Notes: generated by a model from the letters alone, not told the origin. 64,000 nt of DNA from JAIEPX01 sp963725255 (GCA_963725255.1 CAVRXV010000007.1:62001-126000), one strand, 5' to 3'; counted from the stretch's first letter, positions 28,020-37,477 are shown. A program made the numbers and translations.

Positions 28020-28747
28020 TATTCCTCTCCTCGTTCCACTAATGTCCCAATGTCTTCAGAAAGAATCACTTTCTTGATATTGCCGGGAACGGCGATATTG
28101 AAGACTCTCAAAGAAATATTATGATCACGACACTGACAAAATGCGGCTAAATCCATTACCCGCAATTCTTTGCTCAGAACTTCACGATACGTAACGCGTT
28201 TGTACAATGTTGCACTTTTATCAATCATCGGATCAGCAGTATAAACACCATCCACGTTCGTCGCTTTAAGAATCACATCTGCACCGATTTCGATGCCACG
28301 CAAACTTGCTGCTGAATCTGTTGTAACCATAGGATTACCTGTACCCGCTGCAAAAATCACAACACGACCGCTATTTAAATGATGAATCGCTTTACGACGA
28401 TCATAATGATCGACCATCCCACTCATCGGAATGGCAGAGAAAACACGTGTATCAATCTCATTATTTTCAAAAACATCCCGCATCGCAATGGCATTCATCA
28501 TGGTTGCGAGCATACCCATATAATCACCAGAAATTCGATCTAATCCTGCTTTGGAAAGTGCTGCACCTCGAAATAAGTTGCCACCACCGACAACAATCCC
28601 CACTTGCACTCCCAGCGCAAGAACTTCCTTAATTTCTTGAGCTAATCGATGCAAAACAGCAGGATCAATACCAAAATTACTGTTGCCCATTAAGGCTTCA
28701 CCGCTGAGCTTGAGTAAAACTCTATGATACAACGGCTTTTGAGACAT
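28019..28747 (-). CDS. pyrH: Uridylate kinase PyrH
   Basis: PyrH phosphorylates UMP to UDP and is a hexamer regulated by GTP and UTP. The 242 residues contain RVLLKLSGEALMG, VGIVVGGGNLFRG, the DYMGMLATMMNAIAMRD stretch and VVIFAAGTGNPMVTTDSAA, all typical. It overlaps the tsf stop by one base (TAATG), so the two are probably coupled in translation. Confidence 0.97.
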   Translation of the reverse strand: MSQKPLYHRVLLKLSGEALMGNSNFGIDPAVLHRLAQEIKEVLALGVQVGIVVGGGNLFRGAALSKAGLDRISGDYMGMLATMMNAIAMRDVFENNEIDTRVFSAIPMSGMVDHYDRRKAIHHLNSGRVVIFAAGTGNPMVTTDSAASLRGIEIGADVILKATNVDGVYTADPMIDKSATLYKRVTYREVLSKELRVMDLAAFCQCRDHNISLRVFNIAVPGNIKKVILSEDIGTLVERGEE

Positions 28748-29634
28748 TACTGAGCTCCCTGAACTTGTGCCATCACTTCTTCAGCAAAATTATCTTCACG
28801 CTTTTCAATGCCTTCACCCACTTCGAATCGTTCAAAGGCAAGTACTTTTGATTTTGCGTTATCCAATAATTTTCCTACTGACACTGAAGGATCTTTAATA
28901 AACGGTTGACCCAACAAACTTATTTCATTAACAAATTTTGAAATTCTTCCGTCAATCATTTTTGCAATGATTTCAGGGGGTTTTCCACTATCAGCCGCTT
29001 GAGCAGTAAATATTTCACGCTCTTTTGCAATGATATCCGCTGGAATTTCATCAGGTGAAATCGCTTCTGGACGTGAAGCAGCTACATGCATTGCAATATC
29101 TTTTCCTAAATCTTCGTTATTGGAATCTAATTTCACAACAACACCAATTTTATTGCCATGACGATATTGCGCAATCGGATGTTCAGACGACAAAATTTTA
29201 ATTCGGCGAATTTGGATATTCTCACCAATTTTCGCAACAAGTTCTTGTCGAGCTTGTTCAACGGTGACATTTGAACCTGCAGAAATTGCTAGATTTCCAA
29301 CCGCATCAATATTCGTTTCTTTTGCAGCTAATGCTTGTTCAGCAGCATTATTCGCAAATTGTAAGAAATTCTCATCGCGACCCACAAAATCTGTTTCGCA
29401 ATTAATTTCAACAATAATGGCACTTTTTTGGTCGGCAGTTAACTTAATAATAATTGCACCTTCAGCAGCAATACGGCCTGCTTTTTTATCTGCTTTTGCA
29501 GCACCTGCTTTTCGCATGGCTTCAATAGCAGCTTCAATATCACCTTGTGATTCTACTAGCGCTTTCTTACATTCCATCATCCCCGCACCGGTTCTTTCAC
29601 GCAATTCGCTCACTTGGGCAGCTGTAATTTTCAT
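28747..29634 (-). CDS. tsf: Elongation factor Ts
   Basis: EF-Ts exchanges GDP for GTP on EF-Tu. The 295 residues start with the UBA-like domain ITAAQVSELRERTGAGMMEC, followed by CKKALVESQGDIEAAIE-type sequence and the core INCETDFVGRDENF. Length and order behind rpsB are standard; only two bases separate it from the rpsB stop codon. Confidence 0.97.
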   Translation of the reverse strand: MKITAAQVSELRERTGAGMMECKKALVESQGDIEAAIEAMRKAGAAKADKKAGRIAAEGAIIIKLTADQKSAIIVEINCETDFVGRDENFLQFANNAAEQALAAKETNIDAVGNLAISAGSNVTVEQARQELVAKIGENIQIRRIKILSSEHPIAQYRHGNKIGVVVKLDSNNEDLGKDIAMHVAASRPEAISPDEIPADIIAKEREIFTAQAADSGKPPEIIAKMIDGRISKFVNEISLLGQPFIKDPSVSVGKLLDNAKSKVLAFERFEVGEGIEKREDNFAEEVMAQVQGAQ

Positions 29635-29636
29635 AT

Positions 29637-30671
29637 TTATTCTCCTGATGGGGTATCAACGATTTCCGTTGATGATGGTTTTTCGTCCGCTGATTTTGCC
29701 TTAGTTTTAGATTCAGCAGGTTTACTTGCGGGTGTTTTTGAATCAGCACTTTTAATTACTGTTTTTTTCGCAGCAGGTTTTTTCGCAGCAGTTGCTTTTT
29801 CTTTATCAGCAGCTCGGCTCTTTTCACCCTTGCTTGCAACGTCACTCGCTACTGCAGTTTTATCTGCAACAACTTCTTTGGCAGGCGCTTCTTCACGTTT
29901 TTTAGTCACTACTTTACGTGTACCAACTTCTTCTTTCTTTTTCACTTCAGGTTTTGGTTTCTCAGGTTGTTTTGGTTCTGAAGCTGCAATTCGTTCACGC
30001 GCTGTGATAATGACATCAGCTATTTGTTTGCAATAAACTTGAATAGCACGAATAGAATCGTCATTTCCAGGAACTACATAATCAATAAAATCAGGAGAAT
30101 TATTCGTATCAACAATGCCAATCACTGGAATACTTAATTTACGTGCTTCTTCAATCGCAATGTTTTCATTGCCCACATCAATGATAAATAACGCATCAGG
30201 CAATCCGCCCATATCTTTAATACCACCCAAACTTTGATCAAGTTTTGATTTTTCGCGAGTCAGTGTAAGCCGTTCTTTTTTTGTAAATCCTTGAAAACGT
30301 GGACTCTCCATTAATTTTTCAAGATCACGAAGACGACGAATAGATTGTCGAATAGTTTTATAATTTGTAAGCATCCCACCTAACCAACGATGGTCAACAA
30401 AAGGCATGCCAGAACGTAATGCATGTTCACGAATAATTCCAGATGCAACGTCTTTAGTACCAACAAAAAGAATTTTGCCTTTTTTAGATGCAACACTCGA
30501 AGCAAAATTCAGTGCTTCTTTAAACATGGGGAGTGTTTTTTCCAAATCGATGATATGAACATTCAGACGTGTGCCAAAAATATATTGAGCCATTTTGGGG
30601 TTCCAGTAACGGGTTTGATGCCCAAAATGCACGCCAGCTTCGAGAAGATCTCGCATAGAAACAGTAGACAT
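29637..30671 (-). CDS. rpsB: Ribosomal protein S2 with long C-terminal tail
   Basis: S2 binds the back of the 30S head. Residues 1-232 are a normal S2 (MSTVSMRDLLEAGVHFGHQT, LEKTLPMFKEALNFA, FIDYVVPGNDDSIRAI). I chose the ATG at 30671; the frame upstream is not conserved. Beyond about residue 232 there is a tail of about 110 residues rich in Lys, Ala, Glu and Ser (AAKKPAAKKTVIKS, SKPAESKTKAKSADEK), which the E. coli protein (about 241 residues) lacks. It is probably disordered and may bind RNA. First gene of the rpsB-tsf-pyrH-frr-uppS-cdsA unit. Confidence 0.96.
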   Translation of the reverse strand: MSTVSMRDLLEAGVHFGHQTRYWNPKMAQYIFGTRLNVHIIDLEKTLPMFKEALNFASSVASKKGKILFVGTKDVASGIIREHALRSGMPFVDHRWLGGMLTNYKTIRQSIRRLRDLEKLMESPRFQGFTKKERLTLTREKSKLDQSLGGIKDMGGLPDALFIIDVGNENIAIEEARKLSIPVIGIVDTNNSPDFIDYVVPGNDDSIRAIQVYCKQIADVIITARERIAASEPKQPEKPKPEVKKKEEVGTRKVVTKKREEAPAKEVVADKTAVASDVASKGEKSRAADKEKATAAKKPAAKKTVIKSADSKTPASKPAESKTKAKSADEKPSSTEIVDTPSGE

Positions 30672-30922
30672 AGTGATACCTCTAGTAGGGTTAAGCCTCC
30701 ACCTCTCCCATTCTCTAACCAAAGCGGACAATGTCTACTTCAGCACCCTAGAGAACGTGTCGAAAGGTGTGTGTATTTACTTTTAGAGCAACTCTCTGAG
30801 TCACACTAAATAGTATTTGCGTAAAACGCCGAAGCTTTATAACATAGTTTGTAGTGAAGAACAATCAAAGGATTCGTTCTTTGAGTGATTAGCGGCTTTT
30901 TTTAACATTTATGGCATTAAAT
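30672..30922. promoter_or_regulatory. Divergent promoter region of rpsB and map
   Basis: The 250-base gap between the divergent rpsB and map starts must hold the promoter and leader of the rpsB operon. In gammaproteobacteria the rpsB leader binds S2 and carries out autoregulation; I cannot fold the leader with confidence here, so this is a statement from context. Confidence 0.4.
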
Positions 30923-31692
30923 ATGACGATTCACATCAATTCTCCGGCAGAAATCGAAAAAATGCGAATTGCAGGTCGCTTAGCTGCAGAAGTCCTGGAA
31001 ATGATTACCCCCCATGTGGTACCCGGGATTACCACGAAGCACTCGATAAAATTTGCCACGATTATATCGTCGATGTGCAAGACGCCTACCCTGCTTCGCC
31101 AGGATACAAAGGTTTTCCAAAATCCGTCTGCACATCACTCAATCATGTCATTTGCCACGGTATTCCCGGGCCTCGAGAGCTGAAAAAAGGCGATATTTTG
31201 AACATCGATGTCATTGTTCGAAAAGATGGCTACCACGGTGATACCAGCAAAATGTTTTTTCTAGGTGAGCCTTCGATTTTGGCTAAACGGCTTGTCACGG
31301 TAACTCAAGAATGTCTTTATCTTGGCATTGAGCTCGTTAAACCGGGTGTACACCTGGGTGATATCGGAGCAGCCATTCAAGCTCATGCCGAAAAAAACCG
31401 CTTCACTGTCGTGCGCGAATTCTGCGGCCACGGTGTAGGCAAAAATATTCACGACGATCCTCAAATTCTCCACTACGGAAAAGCAGGAACGGGCGAAATC
31501 ATCACACCCGGCATGATTTTTACCATCGAACCTATGATTAACGCAGGCAAACGCGACCTCAAAATCCTCCCAGATGGCTGGACCGTCGTCACCAAAGACC
31601 ACAAACTTTCCGCTCAATGGGAACACACTATCTTAGTAACGGAAACAGGCCATGAAATTCTGACCTTGCGTAAAGAAGAGACCATCCGATAA
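30923..31692 (+). pseudogene. map: Methionine aminopeptidase, frameshifted
   Basis: MAP removes the initiator methionine. The reading starts MTIHINSPAEIEKMRIAGRL and reaches VVPGITT, then loses frame; the next frame continues EALDKICHDYIVDVQDAYPA through the whole remaining enzyme, including CHGIP, DIVxxD-type metal residues in NIDVIVRKDGYHGDTSKMFF, CGHGVGKNIHDDP and FTIEPMINAGKRDL to the stop. One base is missing just after position 31035; restoring it gives an intact enzyme of about 256 residues. It is either a sequencing error or a recent inactivation. MAP is normally essential, so an error or a second copy is likely. Confidence 0.9.
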
Positions 31693-31755
31693 TTTCTCAA
31701 TACTTTTTTTAATTATTACCTTAGGTAAATTCACCAAGTAATTTAGTAATTTTGG

Positions 31756-31788
31756 CAAAACCTATAACAACTCAAGACGCGACGCCGC
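31756..31788 (-). repeat. GGCGTCGCG repeat copy
   Basis: Read on the minus strand this copy is AGCGGCGTCGCGTCTTGAG followed by TTGTTATAGGTTTTGC. It lies after map but points against it. It is followed by a small map 3' end remnant. Confidence 0.85.
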
Positions 31789-31797
31789 TGTCATCAT

Positions 31798-31840
31798 AAG
31801 AAAAGAAGAAACTATCCGTTAAGGGGTCAAGACGCGACGT
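31798..31840 (+). pseudogene. Tiny remnant of a map 3' end plus partial repeat
   Basis: AGAAAAGAAGAAACTATCCG followed by TTAA encodes RKEETIR-stop, the exact end of the map protein, 105 bases after the real map stop. It runs straight into a partial minus-strand repeat (GTCAAGACGCGACGTC). It looks like the trace of a local duplication that ended at the repeat. Confidence 0.7.
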
Positions 31841-31863
31841 CACTGTCAGGCACTCCACTTATC

Positions 31864-31892
31864 GTGCAAAAGTGGCCCTCAAGGGCTATAAT
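31864..31892 (+). promoter_or_regulatory. Candidate promoter of the U-box gene
   Basis: A perfect TATAAT at 31887-31892 lies 42 bases before the likely GTG start of the U-box gene; GTGCAA at 31864-31869, 17 bases upstream, is a weak -35. Confidence 0.4.
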
Positions 31893-31934
31893 ATAATAAG
31901 TATAGATTAACAGTAAGTTTTGGGGGGTATTGTA

Positions 31935-33879
31935 GTGCAAAACAAAGAAACAGGCGCACCAGGTTGGGCGTTATGCCCTATTACTCTCGAGCTCATGCTG
32001 GACCCCGTGATAGCGGCAGATGGGCGCACTTATGATCGAGTGGCCATTGAAAGGTTGATCGCTCAGCATCCCCGAGGACCAGTCATTGTACCAGGCTCAC
32101 ATACACCATTGATACACTCGTATTTGATACCGAATAACACCTTATTGCAAATGATTCGTGAATGGTGCAAGTCACAGTCAGAGCTTGTTATGCAAAAATT
32201 TGAAAACGCTCGGTTGCGCAAACTCCTTCACCCCGAGCTGGATGCAGCTACACGAGTTGTATCAGTTGGAATATATGCCCGAGTTGGAGGATGATCCAGA
32301 TTTTCCACCTGAGTTAGAGAAGACGGCACCAGAAAAATTACCTGAGCTAGAGAAAACCGAGCTTGATATTCTACCTGAGTTGGCGCAGTTAAAACTGGAG
32401 TACGCAAAATTAAGTGAAGAGTTTGAGCAGAAAGCAGCTCTTTTCCAAGCCTGTTCTTAATGCGCTAGCCGGTAATTTCGCTTTAGTCTCGACATTAAAT
32501 GGCAACCTTCAAAACGCTGCCGATAACAGGATTTACCTCGATGACAAACATTATTATGTTCGCGACCCCAGAATAGGGCGCGTGCGAAAAATCCACTTCC
32601 TGCAGAGCTCGCTGTCACGGGTGATAATCTAGCCGAGAAATTGCAGGATAAAACATTTCGAAAAAAGCTACTCGAGGATGTAACTGAAAAAGGCTATTTC
32701 CTCAAGGGAGCTTTTTTTGAACAGCTCCCTAAAGTTTTAGTCCAACATTTGATTCAGACGATAGTCAACGTAAACCCAAAACTCACTGCAACTCAAGCGC
32801 GAAGCTTGGCATTAGCAGGCAGACCTGGCATCTCAACGTACTTTCAGGTAGCCATCGGAGCCGCTCATTTCAATGCTACAAGATTTTTAGATTATGTGCG
32901 CGCAGGCAAACAGCTTGAATCCGAATGGATGCTAACAGAAGATCCTGGGTTGTTGACACTGAAAGATGTCGAGATCAGCAAATTATTTCTGCATATGTTG
33001 AGAGGTGAATCTGCAAAAGCAGCAGATATGCGAAAAAAAAATCCTGATTTGTTGCCTGATGAGGAACTCGAGATCAGCCAATTTTTAGTTTATGTGTCCA
33101 CAGGGAACCTTCTTGAAGCGAGAAAGATGTTACAAAAAGACCCCACCTTGGTATTAAAAAAAGGGAGGCTAGTGGATTTTGGGCTGAGGCGATTCGTAGA
33201 AAAATCGGATGAAAAGGAAGCAGCAGGCATCTATCCCATGCAGTATGCGGATGCACAAGATGATGTGCCGATGAAGGATTTGCTCAAGCGCAATTGGCCT
33301 GCAGAGCAGACGGGAGAGATTGCCAAGCAGCTTGAAGAAAAAGGCAATAGCAATTATAAGGCGCTGGAGGATTTACGGCATTCGATTGGCACCGTACGTG
33401 ATGCCTTGGCAGCGTTTATAGACATTACCAAACCACTCGATACTCTTGAGAAATACGAAGCATTAGAACTTCAGCTGGAAGCAGCCTGGCGCGAATTTAT
33501 AAAAGCAGAACTGAAGCTGGCGCCCCGAGCGATTCATTTATGGAGAGAAGAAGGGAATCCAGTGGCGTGGCACGATGTCAGAAAGAATGCTCCACTGATC
33601 GAGAAGTCGAGGAACCAGGAAAACATAACGTGGTGGTACGATAATGTTGGGAGTTATGATCCTGATAGAAGACATAAATATGGAGTAGTCAGGGGTGATG
33701 TGAGGGTGGGCGGCAGCCATGAAGCCGAGCTTTTGGCAGGCGGTTCGGTAGGAGCATTTTACGAGGGGTGGCGGTTTATGCACGACCTTAAAAAATTATC
33801 ACAGTTGTCTGCTCCGTCGCAAGCTGCGGTTCCAAAAGAGTCTCATGAGAGCCCACTGCCTGCGCGCAGATTCAAGTGA
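31935..33879 (+). pseudogene. U-box E3 ligase-like gene, broken by three frameshifts
   Basis: The N-terminal 75 codons are a clear U-box (GWALCPITLELMLDPVIAAD, RTYDRVAIERLI, then SHTPLIHSYLIPNNTLLQMI and REW), the E2-binding fold of eukaryotic ubiquitin ligases. The likely start is GTG after GGGGGG. The frame then shifts near 32240, near 32450 and near 32590; stitched together the protein continues through PELE-type repeats (MPELEDDPDFPPELEK), FALVSTLNGNLQNAADNRIY, KNPLPAELAVTGDNLAEKLQ and a 410-residue helical C-terminal part (32641-33879). The original product would have been about 645 residues, a plausible secreted ubiquitin ligase. Confidence 0.75.
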
Positions 33880-33948
33880 GTACTATTCATGGGTGGTGAG
33901 AAAATTCAGGGTGTTATGTGAACAGAGCGTTGTGAAAACACTACCCCA

Positions 33949-35505
33949 CTAGCGCCGAGAAGAAGGAGAAATATTTGATCGCGGTTGTGAGTTATCAATC
34001 GCAACTGATTTATAATATTTATTTATCCCGTCGATCGGTTTAAGTGAGATTATAGCGTGGGAATTTATATTATATTCAGTTCGACTTACTCCCTTTTCAT
34101 TATTTTGAATATCATTTAAAAAACTTGAAGAATCTGCATTAGGTTCACGCAACACACTATATAGTGGCAACATGGATCTCTCTGAAATACAGGCTTCGAT
34201 ATAAGTCGGAAGGTTTTTTGACAAATCAAAGTATGTCCTTAAGTATTTCGTAAATTTCTGGCTATCCCACCAAAAGGAGTATTTTCCTAGAAAATCGCCT
34301 AATAATTCTGGACTAGGATTAGCATTGAACAGAATCAACCTTAAATATAACGTAAAATGACTATTATCTTCATCACCACAAACTAATTTCACTTGCTCAC
34401 ATAGCTCCATAAAAGAGTTCAATTTCCAACTCATGATTTGATAATAAGGCAATCCAAATGAAAGAGGTGACCCAGAACTTTTGGATAATACTTCACCTAA
34501 TGATTGATCACCTGTACACATCACAAAAGGATGTGCAGCTGCAACAAGAGCTCTAAATGATTCTTCTGACATTGTGGGTAATTGTGTGATCCTTAGTGAT
34601 TTTCCTTTTTTATCTGAAATTACATGATCCCAAGTCACCCCATCAGCTGTTTGAAAATACACCTGAGAAAACCCTAATTGCATCAATCTCTCAATATTTA
34701 ATTCCGACATTTGACTTAAAGAAAATGGAAGCATTACATCCAATACAGTCTTCTTTACCACATTAATATCGTATACTGATAATTCAGTAATAATATGAAT
34801 GAATTGCACTGCGGAAATATTATTATTCACAGCATAATCTTTCGATCGATTATAATAACCCACAAATAAAGCATAATTATTAAAATACGCACCTTGCTCT
34901 ATTAATTCAGCTCCTAACAATCTCTTAACATCAGTTGGTAATTTTAACAACTGTCTATGAGGTGGACCATCAGAATAATCTTCTATAAATATTCCACAAC
35001 TATTTTGCATGACACCCGTTTGAACAAAATGACATCTTGGAAAATCGCGTTGCGCTTTAGCCAAAATCTCAGCACTCATATAACCATATTCTAAAATACA
35101 GTTGAGTGGTAATTTCCCTTCTCGACAATGCTCAATATACACTCTAACAGGGACAGGCAATATTGATATTCTGCCTCTATGTTCATTTACATAGCCACTA
35201 AGATAAGCTGGATATACAGCTACAAAATCTGCTGATTTAATGTGATCAACACAATGACTGTACTCAAACATTTGAACCCAATCGTTGATCTGAATTAATT
35301 CTACTTTATCAGGAATATCCGATACTGTTACATTACCGTCTGTTCTGAGTAACCAAACAATGGATCTATTAGGATTCTTTGTCCGTAGCGCTTTAATTAA
35401 TTTACGAGCAGATGAAATATCTCCCCTCGTACCGTCTTGGACATCGGTGATTATCACTATGGCATTGTCTGCTTGTTCGACTCTTTCACATTTGGCTGTT
35501 TGCAT
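33949..35505 (-). CDS. Unknown protein, possible GT-B glycosyltransferase
   Basis: This 518-residue protein has no signal peptide. Its N-terminal part (IVIITDVQDGTRGDISSARK, SIVWLLRTDGNV) and a later segment near residue 315-345 (HPFVMCTGDQSLGEVLSKSS followed by GSPLSFGLPYY) resemble the two halves of a GT-B glycosyltransferase, with the second in the place of a donor-binding site. I cannot name a family. It ends 70 bases beyond the U-box gene in the opposite direction and stands alone, so an effector role is conceivable but unproved. Confidence 0.5.
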   Translation of the reverse strand: MQTAKCERVEQADNAIVIITDVQDGTRGDISSARKLIKALRTKNPNRSIVWLLRTDGNVTVSDIPDKVELIQINDWVQMFEYSHCVDHIKSADFVAVYPAYLSGYVNEHRGRISILPVPVRVYIEHCREGKLPLNCILEYGYMSAEILAKAQRDFPRCHFVQTGVMQNSCGIFIEDYSDGPPHRQLLKLPTDVKRLLGAELIEQGAYFNNYALFVGYYNRSKDYAVNNNISAVQFIHIITELSVYDINVVKKTVLDVMLPFSLSQMSELNIERLMQLGFSQVYFQTADGVTWDHVISDKKGKSLRITQLPTMSEESFRALVAAAHPFVMCTGDQSLGEVLSKSSGSPLSFGLPYYQIMSWKLNSFMELCEQVKLVCGDEDNSHFTLYLRLILFNANPSPELLGDFLGKYSFWWDSQKFTKYLRTYFDLSKNLPTYIEACISERSMLPLYSVLREPNADSSSFLNDIQNNEKGVSRTEYNINSHAIISLKPIDGINKYYKSVAIDNSQPRSNISPSSRR

Positions 35506-35693
35506 GCTCTCTCACCACAAATAAACTTAATTAATAGAATTAATACTATATTAACACTATTTTTAGATGTGGTAAATCCCCTTTTCCTCTCATTATAAGC
35601 AGAAAACCAATTGTCCGGTTTATAATATCCTTTCTTTCAAGCAATAAAGGAGGCTAAATTTGCACCAGATACGCGTGCTATCTGCTACGGACA

Positions 35694-35762
35694 ATCACGA
35701 TTCTAGTCACCGAAACTGGTCATGAAATTCTGACATTAAGAAAAGAAGAAACCATTCGATAA
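35694..35762 (+). pseudogene. Remnant of a second map gene (3' end)
   Basis: These 69 bases translate to TILVTETGHEILTLRKEETIR-like sequence (ITILVTETGHEILTLRKEE, then TIR-stop), the same last residues as map, with synonymous differences in many codons. So it derives from an older copy rather than a recent duplicate. Nothing of map precedes it. Confidence 0.8.
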
Positions 35763-35790
35763 AAAATGCTGGCAACAGGCTACTCTAGAA

Positions 35791-36612
35791 CTAAATTTTC
35801 TTCCACCTTTTAATGCCATTTTTATCTTCAGTTATAACCCACATATTACCATCGTTTCCTTTCTTTTCTGTTCCAACCTTAAATGACGTAGCGCTTTCAC
35901 TGGGGCCTTTTCTCCCTGCTTTAGGTTGTTTAGATTTTAACAACTCTTTTTCGATGGGGAGTTTAATTTTTAGAATTCTTTTTTTATTTTTTTCATTATT
36001 AAGAGGATCTTCTAGTAACCAATCATTGCTCTCTAGAAAGTATTTCGGGTATGGTATTTCTTGAAGCTCATATTGTGCTGCCAGACCGTGATCAATGACT
36101 CCCATGTGGATGTCATTAAATTTAAAATTACCGTAATTATCTTGCATTATTTTATAGCAGTGTTCATGCATCACATAGCCATCACCGAAGAAATGTTTTG
36201 GGGAGCGAGGATCATACATAGGTTTTGGATTTTGTTTATCCTCCAGGATAAAGCTAGCAGACCATATAGCACCAGATTTATCTATGAACTGTCTGTCCCA
36301 AACGTCATATGGAGCTACATTGATCACTTGGTTATCAGTGGTAAGGATAACGCTCGTACCGAGCCATTCGTATTTAGATTCCTTACTAAGATCGATTAAG
36401 CTTTTGGATAGTTGTTCCTGTTCCTGATCTGAAATATGTCCATTATCGATCATATCCTCAATGATAATATCTCCCGATTCAATAAGAGCATAGCCCTGAG
36501 CATCTTTATCTTTTAACCTTGTTAGAATTTTTCGAAGCAACGGAATATCGCTAATGATAACCTTATGCTCCATCGGTCCTCCACAGACAAAGCAGTATGT
36601 TTGAGCTCCCAT
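35791..36612 (-). CDS. Cys-rich protein with giant-virus-like C terminus
   Basis: The 273-residue protein starts MGAQTYCFVCGGPMEHKV, suggesting a zinc site with the later HEHCYKIM (about residue 157). The C terminus FKVGTEKKGNDGNMWVITED then KNGIKRWKKI resembles the G-DGN-W...K-W tails I recall in proteins of amoebal giant viruses. Function unknown. I chose ATG at 36612 because GAGG precedes it; ATG at 36630 has no ribosome binding site. Exchange with a virus sharing a protist host is possible. Confidence 0.6.
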   Translation of the reverse strand: MGAQTYCFVCGGPMEHKVIISDIPLLRKILTRLKDKDAQGYALIESGDIIIEDMIDNGHISDQEQEQLSKSLIDLSKESKYEWLGTSVILTTDNQVINVAPYDVWDRQFIDKSGAIWSASFILEDKQNPKPMYDPRSPKHFFGDGYVMHEHCYKIMQDNYGNFKFNDIHMGVIDHGLAAQYELQEIPYPKYFLESNDWLLEDPLNNEKNKKRILKIKLPIEKELLKSKQPKAGRKGPSESATSFKVGTEKKGNDGNMWVITEDKNGIKRWKKI

Positions 36613-36761
36613 ATTTTCTATACCTCGCATTGATATCGTGCTAGTTCAGCGGAAATCACACAATCGGGCTTACACTAGGGTGAGTTTGCATAATCTGTTC
36701 CGCACTCTGATTTATTAAATATAGTAACGGCCTGTAAATTGTCAAATTTTTGTACGCTTTT

Positions 36762-36817
36762 TGCAAAACCTCTCACAACTCAAGATTCGACGCCGCTACC
36801 TACGACGCCGCTACCTA
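36762..36817 (-). repeat. GGCGTCG repeat with a doubled end
   Basis: Minus-strand copy (CTTGAGTTGTGAGAGGTTTT present) with GGCGTCGAAT in place of GGCGTCGCG. Its GC-rich end is duplicated: the 15-base unit CGACGCCGCTACCTA occurs at 36788-36802 and again at 36803-36817. The second unit contains the TAG stop of the secreted-protein gene. Confidence 0.85.
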
Positions 36818-37237
36818 TTTCAATCTAACATATACGCTATAGTAGTACTTACCAAGCGTAACTTCGACATATTCGCACTCCCAGCCCAACCCTTTATCGG
36901 CTGCTAATGGCGTCATATTCGGGAGTGAATCCATCAGATTTCGATATAAGCTCCACGCCTGATCTTTAGTCTCAGGAGAATCAATGGATCTTACATAAAA
37001 ATGAAATAACCACTTTTCATGAGTGTCAAATTTGTCAGCAAGCTCATATTGGCCATAATAAAATCTATCATTGCCCTGGAAAATTGGCATAAATCCAATT
37101 TTCATTAAACTTTTATCATTTATTCGTTGTTTTATCGCCGCTACACTAGGACAAATATGTTGCTCAGCCATAGCCACTGAGGCAAAACTCATAATCACCA
37201 ATAAACAAATTGTTAGAAAGCTAAAATTTTTTCTCAT
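36815..37237 (-). CDS. Small secreted protein of unknown function
   Basis: The 140-residue product has a clear signal peptide (FSFLTICLLVIMSFASVAMA, cleavage before EQHICP) and two cysteines that could pair (HICPS and GWECEY). It resembles in size and style small periplasmic proteins frequent in Legionella, such as the DUF4949 group, but I do not assert that family. It stands alone and its TAG stop lies inside the repeat that follows it. Confidence 0.6.
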   Translation of the reverse strand: MRKNFSFLTICLLVIMSFASVAMAEQHICPSVAAIKQRINDKSLMKIGFMPIFQGNDRFYYGQYELADKFDTHEKWLFHFYVRSIDSPETKDQAWSLYRNLMDSLPNMTPLAADKGLGWECEYVEVTLGKYYYSVYVRLK

Positions 37238-37327
37238 GCCATGATACCTCTGCTAATTTATTATAAGACCTTGCTTTATATCATAAATAATCACGAAAAT
37301 CAAGATGGTTTTTGGCATCGGGTTTTT

Positions 37328-37474
37328 GGCGTCGCGTCTTGAGTTGTGAGAGGTTTTGTAAATTCAGTATCCAAAATAAATAATTTGAAATGTAAGTTAT
37401 AATAAATCTAATATTTGTTGCTCAATATAATATCGATTTCAAAAAACCCCCTCTCAACTAAAGATTCGACGCCG
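37328..37474. mobile_element. Non-coding inverted-repeat element, 147 bp
   Basis: A plus copy of the dispersed repeat (37328-37358, GGCGTCGCGTCTTGAG) faces a degenerate minus copy (37443-37474, GGCGTCGAATCTTTAG on the minus strand). The interior is AT-rich and has no open frame. Its right end touches the stop of the AAA ATPase gene, only a few bases away. Confidence 0.8.
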
Positions 37475-37477
37475 TAC

